From Paralithodes platypus (lineage: Eukaryota; Arthropoda; Malacostraca; Decapoda; Lithodidae), in contig CM064539.1 of NCBI GenBank assembly GCA_032716605.1, forward strand, positions 3,380,825 through 3,444,824: 64,000 nt of DNA. Direction: 5' to 3'. How positions within the stretch are numbered: the stretch's first letter is position 1; each line of letters begins with the position of its first letter. The notes under the pieces are model-generated. The model saw only the letters and a program-made list of their open reading frames with translations. It did not search any database and had not been told where the DNA came from. Shown here one piece after another: positions 33,688-43,190 of the stretch. The position numbers and the translations under genes were made by a program.

Positions 33688-34051
33688 TTAAGGGGAGGCA
33701 GACCGTTTTTCTGGACCCCCTTCTCCCTAATATTTAGCCCCACTAGTTTTGAGATTATAAGACGTTCGACCCATTAGTTTGGCGATGTTAACACCTTTCG
33801 CCCCATTTCGTTGTCAATTTTAAGACTTTTCGTGCCATTTAGGTGTCGATTATTTCCTGGCAAGCGATAGCGAGTCTGCAATTTTAAGAGGAACCGGCCT
33901 TCGGCCGGGAAATTTTTCTACCAAAAATTTACAAATGTACAAACGGTCTAAGGGGTGTTTTTCTAAGCTTAGTGGAGGTCTAGGGAGGAAACTAAAAAAA
34001 TATATGAATAAATTAATTAATAGACCAAACAAACGGTTAGTCTCCCCTTAA
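33688..34051 (-). mobile_element. TTAA family B element, subtype B'', copy B7
   Basis: Reverse-oriented. The family B core lies at 33745-33985 (reversed); the left arm of this subtype, at the right here, is ATGAATAAATTAATTAATAG then ACCAAACAAACGGTTAGTCT. B12 and B17 share it. Its right TTAA (34048-34051) is also the left TTAA of B8. Confidence 0.86.
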
Positions 34052-34385
34052 GGGGAGGTTTCTAGTTTGTTTCCTACTCCTCCAGCAATCATAAAATTTC
34101 TCCCCCTTGACCCCCTTTCAAGATACATTTGTACATTTTTCGGTAGAAAAATGTCCCGGCCGGAGGCCGATTACTCTTAAATTACAGGCTCGCTTTTGCT
34201 CGCCAGGATAAAATCGACACCTAAATGGCACGAAAGGTCTTTAAATTGACAGAATAGGGGCGGAAATTCTTACAAATCACCAAACTAATGGGACAAACGT
34301 CTTAAAATCTCAAAAGTAATGGGGCTAGACATGAGGGAGAAAGGGGTCAAGAAAAAAAGTCCCTCAAGTGGAAATCTCCCCATAA
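34048..34385 (+). mobile_element. TTAA family B element, copy B8
   Basis: Follows B7 head to head through one TTAA (CTCCCCTTAAGGGGAG). The hairpin stem has a change (CCGGCCGGAGGCCGA). The right end is CTCCCCATAA, a one-base decay of CTCCCCTTAA. Confidence 0.85.
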
Positions 34386-34505
34386 TAATGTAGATAGGGT
34401 ATAACAAAATATATATATCAATATAACGTCAAGATAATAATAAAATCTATCAATTCAGTCAACCCCATCAAGTTCCACTAATGTAAACACAGACTGTAGT
34501 AGAAT

Positions 34506-34580
34506 TTAACCCCTTCGGTACCGGCGACGTCTTGGTTACTTTATGTTGGTTACTATTTGACGATTGTAGTCAGTTTATTA
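34506..34580. mobile_element. Family C element C8, piece 1 of 3
   Basis: TTAACCCCTTCGGTACCGGC and GACGTC, then the C core up to GTAGTCAGTTTATTA, where element D2 interrupts it. Confidence 0.75.
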
Positions 34581-35127
34581 CCCCTCTCCGACATATGACG
34601 CGATTTTGAGCCTATTGGGGATACTTTAAAGCCTTTGTTACCATCAGGGGTATTTAGAAACCTTTAGTTTAGTTACTCCAACCTCTGCAGTTGTCTTTGA
34701 GTTAGCTGTGTTGAGCCTATTGGGGATATTTTAAAGCCTTTGTTTCCATCAGGGGTATTTAGAAACCTTTAGTTTAGTTACTTCAACCTCTGCAGTTGTC
34801 TTTGAGTTAGCTGTGTTGAGCCTATTGGGGATATTTTAAAGCCTTTGTTACCATCAGGGGTATTTAGAAACCTTTAGTTTAGTTACTTCAACCTCTGCAG
34901 TTGTCTTTGAGTTAGCTGTGTTGAGCCTATTGGGGATATTTTAAAGCCTTTGTTACCATCAGGGGTATTTAGAAACCTTTAGTTTAGTTACTTCAACCTC
35001 TGCAGTTGTCTTTGAGTTAGCTGTGGGCAGAAAACTAATTTTGGAGAGGTAATTATAAGAGTGAGAGAACTCTATTTCTTATTGCTAATCTGGCAACCTC
35101 TGCGTCATATTTGCGTGAAAGGGTTAA
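34578..35127 (-). mobile_element. TTAA family D element, copy D2 (about 4 units)
   Basis: Reverse of D1: starts (T)TACCCCTCTCCGACATATGA, carries about four 105-bp units, then AATTTTGGAGAGGTAATTAT and GCGTGAAAGGGTTAA. It sits inside C8. Confidence 0.85.
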
Positions 35128-35197
35128 GGGCCTCCAGTAATTAACAGGCTTCGAACCATCTCACTTAACCCATTTTACTACCACAGATCCTTCTTAA
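35124..35197. mobile_element. Family C element C8, piece 2 of 3
   Basis: Continues the C consensus exactly where piece 1 stopped: AAGGGCCTCCAGTAATTAAC, GGCTTCGAACCATCTCACTT, ACTACCACAGATCCTTCTTA. It is then interrupted by C6. Confidence 0.7.
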
Positions 35198-35382
35198 CCC
35201 TTTGAGTACCAGCGACGTGTGTTGTATATTATTCTAGCTATATTTAGACAATATTATGCAGCTTAGGAAGGATCTGGGGTAGTTAAAAGGGTTGGTTGAG
35301 ACCCATATTATTGATAGAGGTCCATCCTAAGCTGAATAAAATAGTCGAATAATGGCTAGAATGTGATAAAAAAGACGTTAAA
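35194..35382. mobile_element. TTAA family C element (type I), copy C6
   Basis: TTAACCCTTTGAGTACCAGC at the left, standard core, and a shortened right end (AAAAAAGACGTTAA). Inserted into C8 at CTTCTTAA. Confidence 0.78.
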
Positions 35383-35401
35383 CTGCACAAAATCGTCTTA
35401 A
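35379..35401. mobile_element. Family C element C8, piece 3 of 3
   Basis: TTAAACTGCACAAAATCGTC then TTAA matches the next part of the C consensus (CTAAGCTGCATAAAATCGTC). It is cut by A7. The remaining right end of C8 after 35514 is unclear. Confidence 0.55.
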
Positions 35402-35514
35402 GGGACCCCACCTCGCTTTTTGTTTTCTCTTGCTCTCCCTCTCTCTTTGGCTTGTATCCATTCGGCTCCATTCATCCTACTGTTGTAAGACGTTTACCCC
35501 CATCCAGGGGTTAA
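35398..35514. mobile_element. Solo left arm of family A (A7)
   Basis: TTAAGGGACCCCACCTCGCT through CCATCCAGGGGTTAA: only the left arm of family A, yet bounded by TTAA on both sides. Either a deletion product or a mobilised solo arm. Confidence 0.75.
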
Positions 35515-35577
35515 TAAACATATAGCACAGATCTCCAAATCCCAATATACCCACAATCATACCGTCACTGCAAGCCA

Positions 35578-35660
35578 TGACGTCACAAAATAGACAATGA
35601 CGTCACCCACACAACGATGGCGTCACGGCCTGGTATATGACGTCAGCGCCGCCATCTTGC
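35578..35660. promoter_or_regulatory. CRE/YY1-like motif cluster
   Basis: Three perfect TGACGTCA palindromes (35578, 35598, 35638) and two GCGTCA half-sites, the second near 35675, lie within about 100 bp, followed by GCCGCCATCTTGC (35648-35660), a close match to the YY1 consensus. TGACGTCA is the CREB/ATF site. The GC content and motif density are unlike the surroundings. No coding frame of note follows on either strand, so a promoter role is inference; it could be part of an unrecognised mobile element. Confidence 0.45.
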
Positions 35661-35921
35661 AACTCCCGACAACTGCGTCACCAGCCGACTCGAATGCCTG
35701 CGTAGTCTAACAAATGAAAATACATAAAATTAAAATGTAAAACTTGCAAGCTAAACAAACCAAAACTGGGACGATACAAGATAAAGGTAAAAATTACTTA
35801 TCAAAATCGCTATGTGGAAATAACGCTTACTAAAATAAAATGTATGAAATAAAAGAAAGTATAGATGGTTGATGAAATAATTAAAGAAGAACATTTAGCT
35901 TGTGTGTGCGTGTATGTATGT

Positions 35922-35952
<31 letters not shown>

Positions 35953-36087
35953 TATTTGATTATGGAAATGGAAAGAACCGTTTTGGTTCCTGTTTTAAGA
36001 TAATATTATTTATCAATTATTTAATTATATATTTATGTGGCACAAACGAGAGAGAGAGAGAGGTTCTGGTAGTACTAGCGAATGCAT
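35661..36087. other. Spacer with (TG)n and poly-G
   Basis: AT-rich, with a TG tract running into poly-G at about 35902-35952 and a short GAGA run at 36050-36061. No supported gene. Confidence 0.6.
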
Positions 36088-36316
36088 AATTGACCACTTG
36101 CAAATTTCGTTCTATAAGGAAGTTGGAGCCGTGAACACCGATATTAAACAGAAATACAATAATGATGTACGTTTCTGATGGATATAAATGGTATGTTGAA
36201 TTGGGTTTTTTGTATTTATATATGTACTACGACCGTATTTTAGCTGTACATTCTGTTAAATATCGTTGTCTACAGCTCCAACTTCCTTATAGCCTGAACA
36301 TCGTAAGTGGTCAATT
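36088..36316. mobile_element. Inverted-repeat element N, copy 1
   Basis: Ends AATTGACCACTTGCAAATTT and GTAAGTGGTCAATT are inverted, and further inside AAGGAAGTTGGAGC answers GCTCCAACTTCCTTATAG and GATATTAAACAGAA answers TTCTGTTAAATATC. The terminal repeat is 60-70 bp with gaps. No coding. Confidence 0.78.
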
Positions 36317-36355
36317 GGAAGTGTATATGTAAACGGGAATGGGAGAGTGGAATAG

Positions 36356-36734
36356 GTCTTTACAACGGCACCTCGTATCTACATTCTACTTTTCCTATTT
36401 TCCTGAAGTGTAGAAAGGGGAGAAGGGGTGTTGGAGAGATAGGAAGCTGTTGGAGTGGCTTTTTAGGTGTGTTATAAGAGGGGAGAAGGGGTCTTGGGGA
36501 GAGAGGAAGCTGTTGGAGAGGCTTTGTTAGGTGTGTTATAAGAGGGGAGAAGGAATGTTGGAGAGAGAGGAAGCTGTTGGAGAGGCTTTGTTAGGTGTGT
36601 TATAAGAGGGGAGAAGGAGTGTTGGAGAGAGAGGAAGCTGTTGGAGTGGCTTTGTTAGGTGTGTTATAAGAGGGGAGAAGGAGTGTTGGAGAGAGAGGAA
36701 GCTGTTGGAGTGGCTTTGTTAGGTGTTTTAGAAT
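36356..36734 (+). repeat. Repeat K, copy 2: about 62-bp tandem, 5 units
   Basis: Same leader as 5636 (ACAACGGCACCTCGTATCTA), then five units of GAGGGGAGAAGGAGTGTTGG plus GGAAGCTGTTGGAG. The 30-bp segment with TCTGTATACGTCGT found in copy 1 units is absent, so the tandem arrays arose separately. Confidence 0.85.
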
Positions 36735-36764
36735 GATACAGCGAACGAAGGAGTATGTTTGCTT

Positions 36765-36980
36765 TTAACCCTTTGAGTACCAGCGACGTGTGTTACATTG
36801 AATTATAGCTGTATTGACACGATATTATGCAGCTTAGGAAGGATCTGTGGTAGGTAAACAGGGTTGGTTAAGATAGATTGAAGCCTTATTATTACTAGAG
36901 GTCCTTCCTAAGCTCTATCAAATCGTCTAATAGTTGCCAGAATGTGATGAAAAGGACGTCTCTGGTACTGTTTGGGTTAA
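36765..36980. mobile_element. TTAA family C element (type I), copy C7
   Basis: TTAACCCTTTGAGTACCAGC to CTGGTACTGTTTGGGTTAA, 216 bp, well preserved. Its right TTAA is the left TTAA of the A/B chimera A8. Confidence 0.87.
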
Positions 36981-37144
36981 GGGGGGTGACCTGCTGTTTT
37001 GCTCTCCAATTCTCTCTTTCTCTGGCTTGTATCCATTTGACCCCATTCAGCCACTTTTCCTATGTGTCCTTTATTTCTCTTCTCCCCTCCTTTCCTTTTA
37101 CAAATTAATAAACAAATAACAAAACAAAAATCGTCTCCCCTTAA
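36977..37144. mobile_element. Chimeric TTAA element A8 (A left, B'' end)
   Basis: Left end TTAAGGGGGGTGACCTGC and the A arm to CCCCATTCAGCC; right end ATTAATAAACAAATAACAAA then TCGTCTCCCCTTAA, as in B''. The core is deleted. It shares TTAA with C7 and D3. Confidence 0.75.
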
Positions 37145-37585
37145 CCCTTTCAGACTCATATGACGCAGAGGTTGCCAGATTAGCAATAAGAAATAGAGTT
37201 CTCTCACTCTTACAATTACCTCTCCAAAATTAGTTTTCTGCCCACAGCTAACTCAAAGACAACTGCAGAGGTTGAAGTAACTAAACTAAAGGTTTCTAAA
37301 TACCCCTGATGGTAACAAATGCTTTAAAGTATCCCCAATAGGCTCAACACAGCTAACTCAAAGACAACTGCAGAGGTTGAAGTAACTAAACTAAAGGTTT
37401 GTAAATACCCCTGATGGTAACAAATGCTTTAAAGTATCCCCAATAGGCTCAACACAGCTAACTCAAAGACAACTGCAGAGGTTGAAGTAACTAAACTAAA
37501 GGTTTCTAAATACCCCTGATGGTAACAAAGGCTTTAAAGTATCCCCAATAGGCTCAAAATCGCGTCATATGTCGGAGAGGGTTAA
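37141..37585 (+). mobile_element. TTAA family D element, copy D3 (about 3 units)
   Basis: TTAACCCTTTCAGACTCATA to GTCGGAGAGGGTTAA with three 105-bp units. It shares TTAA with A8 at the left. Confidence 0.87.
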
Positions 37586-37632
37586 GGTAGAGTGAGAAGG
37601 TGGGCTGGTAGCGTGTGAGAGAGAGAGATTAA
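37582..37632 (+). repeat. 51-bp TTAA-bounded segment, left copy
   Basis: TTAAGGTAGAGTGAGAAGGT to GAGAGAGAGATTAA. A near-identical segment starts at 38002, directly after B9, so B9 is flanked by a direct duplication. Confidence 0.85.
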
Positions 37633-38005
37633 GAAAAGGCACTTGTTTTGTCGGGACCCCCTTCTCCCTCATGTTTAGCCCCGCTAGCTTTCAGATTTTA
37701 AGACGTTGGTTCCATTAGTTTGGGGATTTTATGACCTTTCGCCCCATTTCTTTTCCAATGTTAAGACCTTTCGTGCCATTTAGATGTCGATTTTTTTCTT
37801 GGCGACCGATAGCGACCCTGTATTTGCAGAGGAATCGGTTATCGGCCGGGACATTATTCTACCGAAAAATGTACAAATTTATATCGAAGGGGGGTCTTGT
37901 GGGTGTTTTTTTAAGCTTGATGGAGGTCTAGCGAAAAAAATAAGAAATAAAGGAATAAATATATTAATAAAAATAAAATCATAAAAACGGTCCATCTCCC
38001 CTTAA
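37629..38005 (-). mobile_element. TTAA family B element, copy B9
   Basis: Reverse-oriented: GACCCCCTTCTCCCTCATGT at the left, reversed core, and GGTCCATCTCCCCTTAA at the right. The hairpin is decayed (TCGGTTATCGGCCGGG). Confidence 0.83.
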
Positions 38006-38056
38006 GGTAGAGTGAGAGGGAGGGTTGGTAGCGTGTGAGAGAGAGGGATTAAGAAG
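38002..38056 (+). repeat. 51-bp segment, right copy
   Basis: TTAAGGTAGAGTGAGAGGGA to GAGGGATTAAG, the partner of 37582-37632. Confidence 0.85.
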
Positions 38057-38172
38057 GGATGAGGTGCTGAAAAAGAGAGGGATGATAGGGAGCAAGAGAC
38101 CCATGGCTGCTAGTGCATGTTATTGATTGATTGATGGACACACACACTTATATATACACATTCACTCACACG

Positions 38173-38179
<7 letters not shown>

Positions 38180-38220
<41 letters not shown>

Positions 38221-38290
38221 CTGACAGGGCTAGAAATCGAACCATTCAGGCAGTGTCCAACCACCTACACCATCACGAGGGTTATAAGAA
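38180..38290 (-). mobile_element. tRNA-derived SINE head with (TA)n tail
   Basis: On the minus strand, an A-box-like TGGTGTAGGTGGTTGG (38257-38272) is followed at tRNA spacing by the B-box-like GGTTCGATTTC (38233-38243) and TAGCCCTGTCAGC, then a (TA)n tract (38180-38219). A tRNA-like pol III promoter without a complete cloverleaf; no body region. Confidence 0.6.
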
Positions 38291-38404
38291 GGAATTTGAT
38301 ACTTCTACCATTATTCCTTCCCAACCCGACTCTGATGGGGGGACAGACAGTTATTTAATCGAAATCCGGCTCCCATGAGCATGACAAGTTTGTATTTGAT
38401 GACA

Positions 38405-38470
38405 AATATTTATATATATACCGGTATATATATATATATATATATATATACAGTACCGGTATATATATTC
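38405..38470. repeat. (TA)n with ACCGGTA
   Basis: AT tract broken by two ACCGGTATATAT blocks. Confidence 0.9.
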
Positions 38471-38855
38471 TCACAGGAGCGTGTAATTCCTCCTGTGAGG
38501 TTATGACAAAACTATTGTATTCCAGACGTACAGATACATCCCCATACATTGTGTCTGTAACCAACCTATGTATACGTCTCTTCCATGGATTTACCTCCCA
38601 ATCTGCCTACCTAGAGGTTGGCAGATTGGAAGCCAAAGCGTCACATTTTTCCTTTGCCCCTCAACATTCTCTTCATAATTGCTGAGGGGCACAGTGCCCT
38701 TCGTGGGGCTTTGGTTTCCCGGGCGTTTCCGCACCCTCCTCAGCTCCCCGCCATGGAGTGGTTTCGGTCACCCAGGCTTTATTGTGGTAGGCAGGGAGGG
38801 TTCTGTGAGGGCGCTCGGTTATGGCCTTGGCCTTGCTCGGCCAGGCAGCCTGGGG

Positions 38856-38886
<31 letters not shown>

Positions 38887-38888
38887 GT
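38856..38888. repeat. (CAA)n microsatellite
   Basis: About ten AAC units. Poly-Gln/Asn frames here are artefacts. Confidence 0.95.
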
Positions 38889-38969
38889 ATATACCTGAAG
38901 TATACCTGGATCTATTTTGACTGGCCATTATTCCTCCCGACTTTCTATTCAGATTAGGAGGGACGTATT

Positions 38970-39092
38970 TTCTTACTGCGCGGAATTTCGGTGTGAACAT
39001 CCTAGGTTCGAGTCCTTGGAGTGCCACATGTATTTGTTGATTTCATTAATTGAGTTTCGAAGTAAAGTTGGTTGGTGAAAAAATATAATTTA
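38970..39092 (+). mobile_element. SINE-L copy 1
   Basis: GCGCGGAATTTCGGTGTGAA, then a B box GGTTCGAGTCC (39005-39015), GGAGTGCCACATGTATTTGT and AATTGAGTTTCGAAGTAAAG. Copies 2 and 3 lie at 49925 (minus) and 60312 (plus). The A-box part is replaced here, so the head is truncated. Confidence 0.72.
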
Positions 39093-39343
39093 TCGGATCT
39101 CCTTGATGTTTTAACACTAACCTAATCAATTAATGTGCGGCACTTTTTGTTCTATGACTCTTTTTGCCAGAACGACTATAAATACAAGTATAAAGGCGTC
39201 ATAGAGTCCCCACTGCCCTCCCTCGTTGGAGGTCGGGGGTGAGCGTGTCCTCACATACCTGGTTGGGTAGTTTGCCTGTTATAAGGCATATCCTTAAGAT
39301 AGTGCGGAGTATTATCTTGTTTTCTGATGACATTGGGGACAGA

Positions 39344-39559
39344 TTAACCCGTTCAGTACCAGGGACGTCCTTTTCATCATATTCTGGCAACTATTACAAG
39401 CTTTTATTCAGCTTAGGAAGGACCTTTAGCAACAATAAGGCTTCAAACTATCTCAAACCATCACTTTTAACCACCACAGATACTTCCTAAGCTGCATAGT
39501 ATCGTATACATATAGCCAGAATAATATATAACACACGTCGCTGGTACTCAAGGGGTTAA
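39344..39559. mobile_element. TTAA family C element (type I), copy C9
   Basis: TTAACCCGTTCAGTACCAGG to CGCTGGTACTCAAGGGGTTAA-like end. Inner arms CAGCTTAGGAAGGACC and ACTTCCTAAGCTGC are complementary. Confidence 0.86.
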
Positions 39560-40204
39560 GGGCCGTATATGGGTATAGGGTAGGTAGGTAGTGAATAAAG
39601 TGGTGTATTAAGTGGTTCCATTCGGTGTGGAGGAACTCCCCTACCTGGTAATGGAATAGGTCCTGCTATGAGGCCGGGTTTGAACAGACAGACACTGTAT
39701 TCTAGGCTGTGATAGTGATAACACCAGCTCCCGTCGTGTGCCCCTGGATTTAACACCATAACATCATACCAGGATTATATACTGCCACGGATATCTTGGA
39801 GAGCTGTCACCGACCTGGGAGTATAGTCCACAACAATAGTTGAGTGTGTTTTTTTTTTTTTTTTTTTTTTCTACCCCTTTATTAATTAACCCCTTTAGGT
39901 GCTACCATATGTTTTGTATTTCATTGTGTAACTGATTTAATTACTTGCGTAATCATTTTAATAATTACTAATTAATGGTTAATAACCTAATACCTATGGT
40001 TAGCTAAGCTTAATCATTAATTGTAGTGTAGGGGATATAGGTTGTAGTGAGAGATGTTCTTAGGTAGCTATAAGATAGATGTTCTTAGGTAGCTATAAGA
40101 TAGATGTAGTGTAGGTGATATATGTAGTGCAAGGGGTATAGGTTACAGTGAGAGAGGTAGTGTAGGGCATAAAGGTGTAATATAAACGAACAAATAGGGA
40201 TGTA
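39560..40204. other. No recognisable gene; poly-T
   Basis: Poly-T at 39848-39870 and a small duplication of ATGTTCTTAGGTAGCTATAA at 40051-40100. No coding signal. Confidence 0.5.
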
Positions 40205-40278
40205 GGGAAGAAGGGGTCTGCCTCGTGTGGGCCAATAGGTTTTCTGCAGATTTTCATTTGTCTTATGTTCTTATATAA
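40205..40278 (+). mobile_element. Possible 3' end of a decapod LINE/SINE
   Basis: GTCTGCCTCGTGTGGGCCAA, TAGGTTTTCTGCAGATTTTC and TTGTCTTATGTTCTTAT resemble a 3' terminal repeat I recall as widespread in decapod genomes. Recognition is from memory, and there is no second copy in this window. Confidence 0.35.
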
Positions 40279-40530
40279 AGTTTTGCTTATTCAGTCACTT
40301 CTTAAGTCATTAGCACCTGGTCACCCAGTTAGTATTTGTGCCGTATTTTTGTGTGCCGTGTACCCCGTTATTTTTGGGCATCCGTTTATGTACCTCCGGG
40401 TACGTGCCGGCACTGTTATTGTTCACCATCTTTATTGATGCCGTAGCCCCAACTAGACTATTGTTGTGAGGGTCCGTCACTGTTAGACCAACTATAGTGA
40501 ACCAGTGACGTGGGTTGTGATCCTGAGACT

Positions 40531-40564
40531 TCAATATATATTATATATATATATATATATATAT
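40531..40564. repeat. (TA)n microsatellite
   Basis: Short TA tract. Confidence 0.9.
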
Positions 40565-41166
40565 GGGTATTCTGCAGAACAACAACTCCTCGATTACGGG
40601 ATTCCTGACTCATGGAATTATTTGTTTTCGCTCTTACCTTACTCAGGGGACCTTACTGATGTGGGGATAAGTGCTACTTTTCTTATTTTGTCAATTTGAT
40701 TTTCACTCCCCTATAACATTATCAGAGTTATTTTTGTACAGCCAGTCCAGGACACTATGTTTACATTTTAGCCTCCATGGAGGCTCCTCCCCGATGTTTA
40801 GTAGCCAATCAGAGTGGTACTTTCCTATTATGGACAGCCAAAGCTGAAGATTGCAGAGTAAACACCATAGACTTTATCCCATCAATTTTGTTATAGTTTT
40901 AATACCCAATCAGCGGGGGTGTGGGGGCGGCAGCCCCCACCCATAATACTAGGATAGGTTAGGTAAGGTTGTAGGTTAGGCTAATGTCTTTTCAAAGTTG
41001 ACTAAATCGAGTAAACTCCTAAATTGTTGGGGTATTTGAATTACAATTAACAATGCAAATGCTTTCCGCACTTTCTAACAATAAAATACTCACCTACAAA
41101 GCAATAAAATACAAAAATAAAATAAATAAAACCTAAAATAACAGGAGTTGTAGTTATTCATAATTA
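40565..41166. other. No recognisable feature
   Basis: Contains a hairpin GGGGGCGGCAGCCCCC (40924-40939) and AGGTTAGG motifs near 40956-40980 that are too few to be telomeric. Confidence 0.4.
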
Positions 41167-41237
41167 CCAATCTCAAAACTAGTGGGGCTAAACATTAGGG
41201 AGAAGGGGGTCCAGAAAATCGGTCCGTCTCCCCTTAA
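41167..41237 (+). mobile_element. Family B right-end fragment
   Basis: CTCAAAACTAGTGGGGCTAA, GGGAGAAGGGGGTCCAG and GTCTCCCCTTAA: only the last 70 bp of a family B element. Confidence 0.78.
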
Positions 41238-41331
41238 GGCCTATTATATAAGGCTAATTGGCAACTGCCACGTATCACTCTTCTCGCTAGCTTACCTCTC
41301 ATGCTATTCCATTCTCGTTGGTGCTGGCTAA

Positions 41332-41622
41332 ATAATTTAGAAGGGTTGATACCTTATGAAGTCCTATTTAATTTAGAAGGGTTGATACCTTATGAAGTCC
41401 TATTTAATTTAGAAGGGTTGATACCTTATGAAGTCCTATTTAATTTAGAAGGGTTGATACCTTATGAAGTCCTATTTAATTTAGAAGGGTTGATACCTTA
41501 TGAAGTCCTATTTAATTTAGAAGGGTTGATACCTTATGAAGTCCTATTTAATTTAGAAGGGTTGATACCTTATGAAGTCCTATTTAACTTAGAAGGGTTG
41601 ATACCTTATGAAGTCCTATTTT
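41332..41622. repeat. 36-bp minisatellite, 8 units
   Basis: Eight almost identical units of AATTTAGAAGGGTTGATACC plus TTATGAAGTCCTATTT; one C change in the last unit. The open frame through it exists only because the period is divisible by three. Confidence 0.97.
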
Positions 41623-42003
41623 AACTAACTAATTCTCACCACTGCCCCCAACACAATCACAAGCTTCCTGTCCGAGTCCCTGTTCACTCAACTGCATAAA
41701 CCCAGTATGTGGGTTCTTGTATATTTAAAATATTTATGTAATTCACTGTATATAAAGTATGCAAGGTATTAGTTTACTGCAGATATTATGACGTAGGTTT
41801 AGGAATGCTTGTACAAATCCCTGCATCGTATCCTGGAATATTGGTTCAATTAGGATTTCCATTATCCTTAATATAAATAGGAAAAGGTAAAGTATTTCAT
41901 ATCACTATGTGGTAGAGTTGATTACAGCGTGAACACCCGTCTTAATTGTCGGTGATTTAAGCCCGGCTGAGAGTATAAAACACTTAGTAGCTCACGTGTA
42001 TTT
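41623..42003. other. No recognisable feature
   Basis: AT-rich spacer. Confidence 0.4.
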
Positions 42004-42017
42004 GTGATATATATACA

Positions 42018-42078
<61 letters not shown>

Positions 42079-42100
42079 TTATATATACAGTATATATGAC
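42004..42100. repeat. (TA)n microsatellite
   Basis: TA tract flanked on both sides by ATATACAGTATATA. Confidence 0.94.
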
Positions 42101-42650
42101 TGGACTTCCATGTTTCCAATTGCCCATATCAATCCATCATGTCTTGCATATTCCACTACCAATTTCTCTCACTCCATTTCTCTTCCATCCATCCACCCTC
42201 ACCCTCCTTGACACTCAAAAGTTACAAGGTACACATACCTCTGTATATGTAAGAGAGAGACAGTCTGTTACAAGGAATAGTTAGTATCTCAAAGACTTTA
42301 CGGTTCACTTTGGGTGGATACTATATGTAAAGAAATGGAGATTGTGAATAACTCTACACTCATTTCAGAGTGCGCAAAAAGCTATCTACTTTCTTCTTAC
42401 ATTGATCTACTGATCAATGAATGAAAATACACAAAAAACAAAAGAAGCTTTTCACTTTCAAAAACTTGCTCACTCACACATTCACCCATTCACTCACTCG
42501 CTCAGACTCATTTGCATCGCTCTTTTCGACAAAGCTGAACAGTACAATACCGGACCTCAATAGTGAATTCAGTACCAGGAAAAGAGAGAGAGAATTTAAA
42601 GCAGAAGTAGAGTAACACTTCCTGCCCAACTACACCATTTCCATAACTCA

Positions 42651-42654
<4 letters not shown>
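42101..42654. other. No recognisable feature
   Basis: Mixed sequence, short Ser/Thr-rich frames only. Confidence 0.4.
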
Positions 42655-42692
<38 letters not shown>

Positions 42693-42708
42693 TGTATATA
42701 TATATATA

Positions 42709-42782
<74 letters not shown>

Positions 42783-42842
42783 TGTATATATATATATATT
42801 TATATATATATATATATATATAATATATATATATATATATAC

Positions 42843-42892
<50 letters not shown>
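42655..42892. repeat. Long compound (TA)n tract
   Basis: About 235 bp of TA with regularly spaced ATACTGTATAT and TTTATATA interruptions. Confidence 0.95.
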
Positions 42893-42894
<2 letters not shown>

Positions 42895-43065
42895 TGGTCC
42901 TGTACAGAGTGAAGTATGGCATCCTCTACTCAACCTTAGCTGTTTCGGTCTGTCTCTTTTCCTGCACTACTTTTCCTACTTATGGGGCAGGTGGCTAGGA
43001 ATCCTCCTACCCGTGTAAAATTCACCTACTAGATGAGACAGAGAAAGGGGGGAGGGAACGCGAAG

Positions 43066-43190
43066 GTGGTCCCGGACTCTAAGAATTAGAACTTTAAATA
43101 GTTCTGTTCGGGCTCTGTCTCGAGTCGGCCACCCCCAGCAATAGGGTGTATGTGCCTGGGTGCATACATTCATGCAACCATATATATATT
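43066..43190 (+). mobile_element. Dispersed repeat P, copy 1
   Basis: CGGCCACCCCCAGCAATAGG and GTATGTGCCTGGGTGCATAC match 61866-61996 (TCGGCCCACCCCCAGCAATG, GGTATGTGCCATGAGTATAT). Both share a GAACTTxAAAT...GCTCTGTCT segment upstream and end near an ATA-rich tail, as expected for a LINE or SINE 3' end. Confidence 0.6.

Noticed and set aside
40955..40985. Arthropod telomere repeat (TTAGG)n
   Set aside because: Only a few scattered TTAGG/TAGGTTAGG motifs; no array.
41301..41624. 107-residue frame made of a 12-residue repeat
   Set aside because: Eight identical 36-bp minisatellite units; no non-repetitive coding part.
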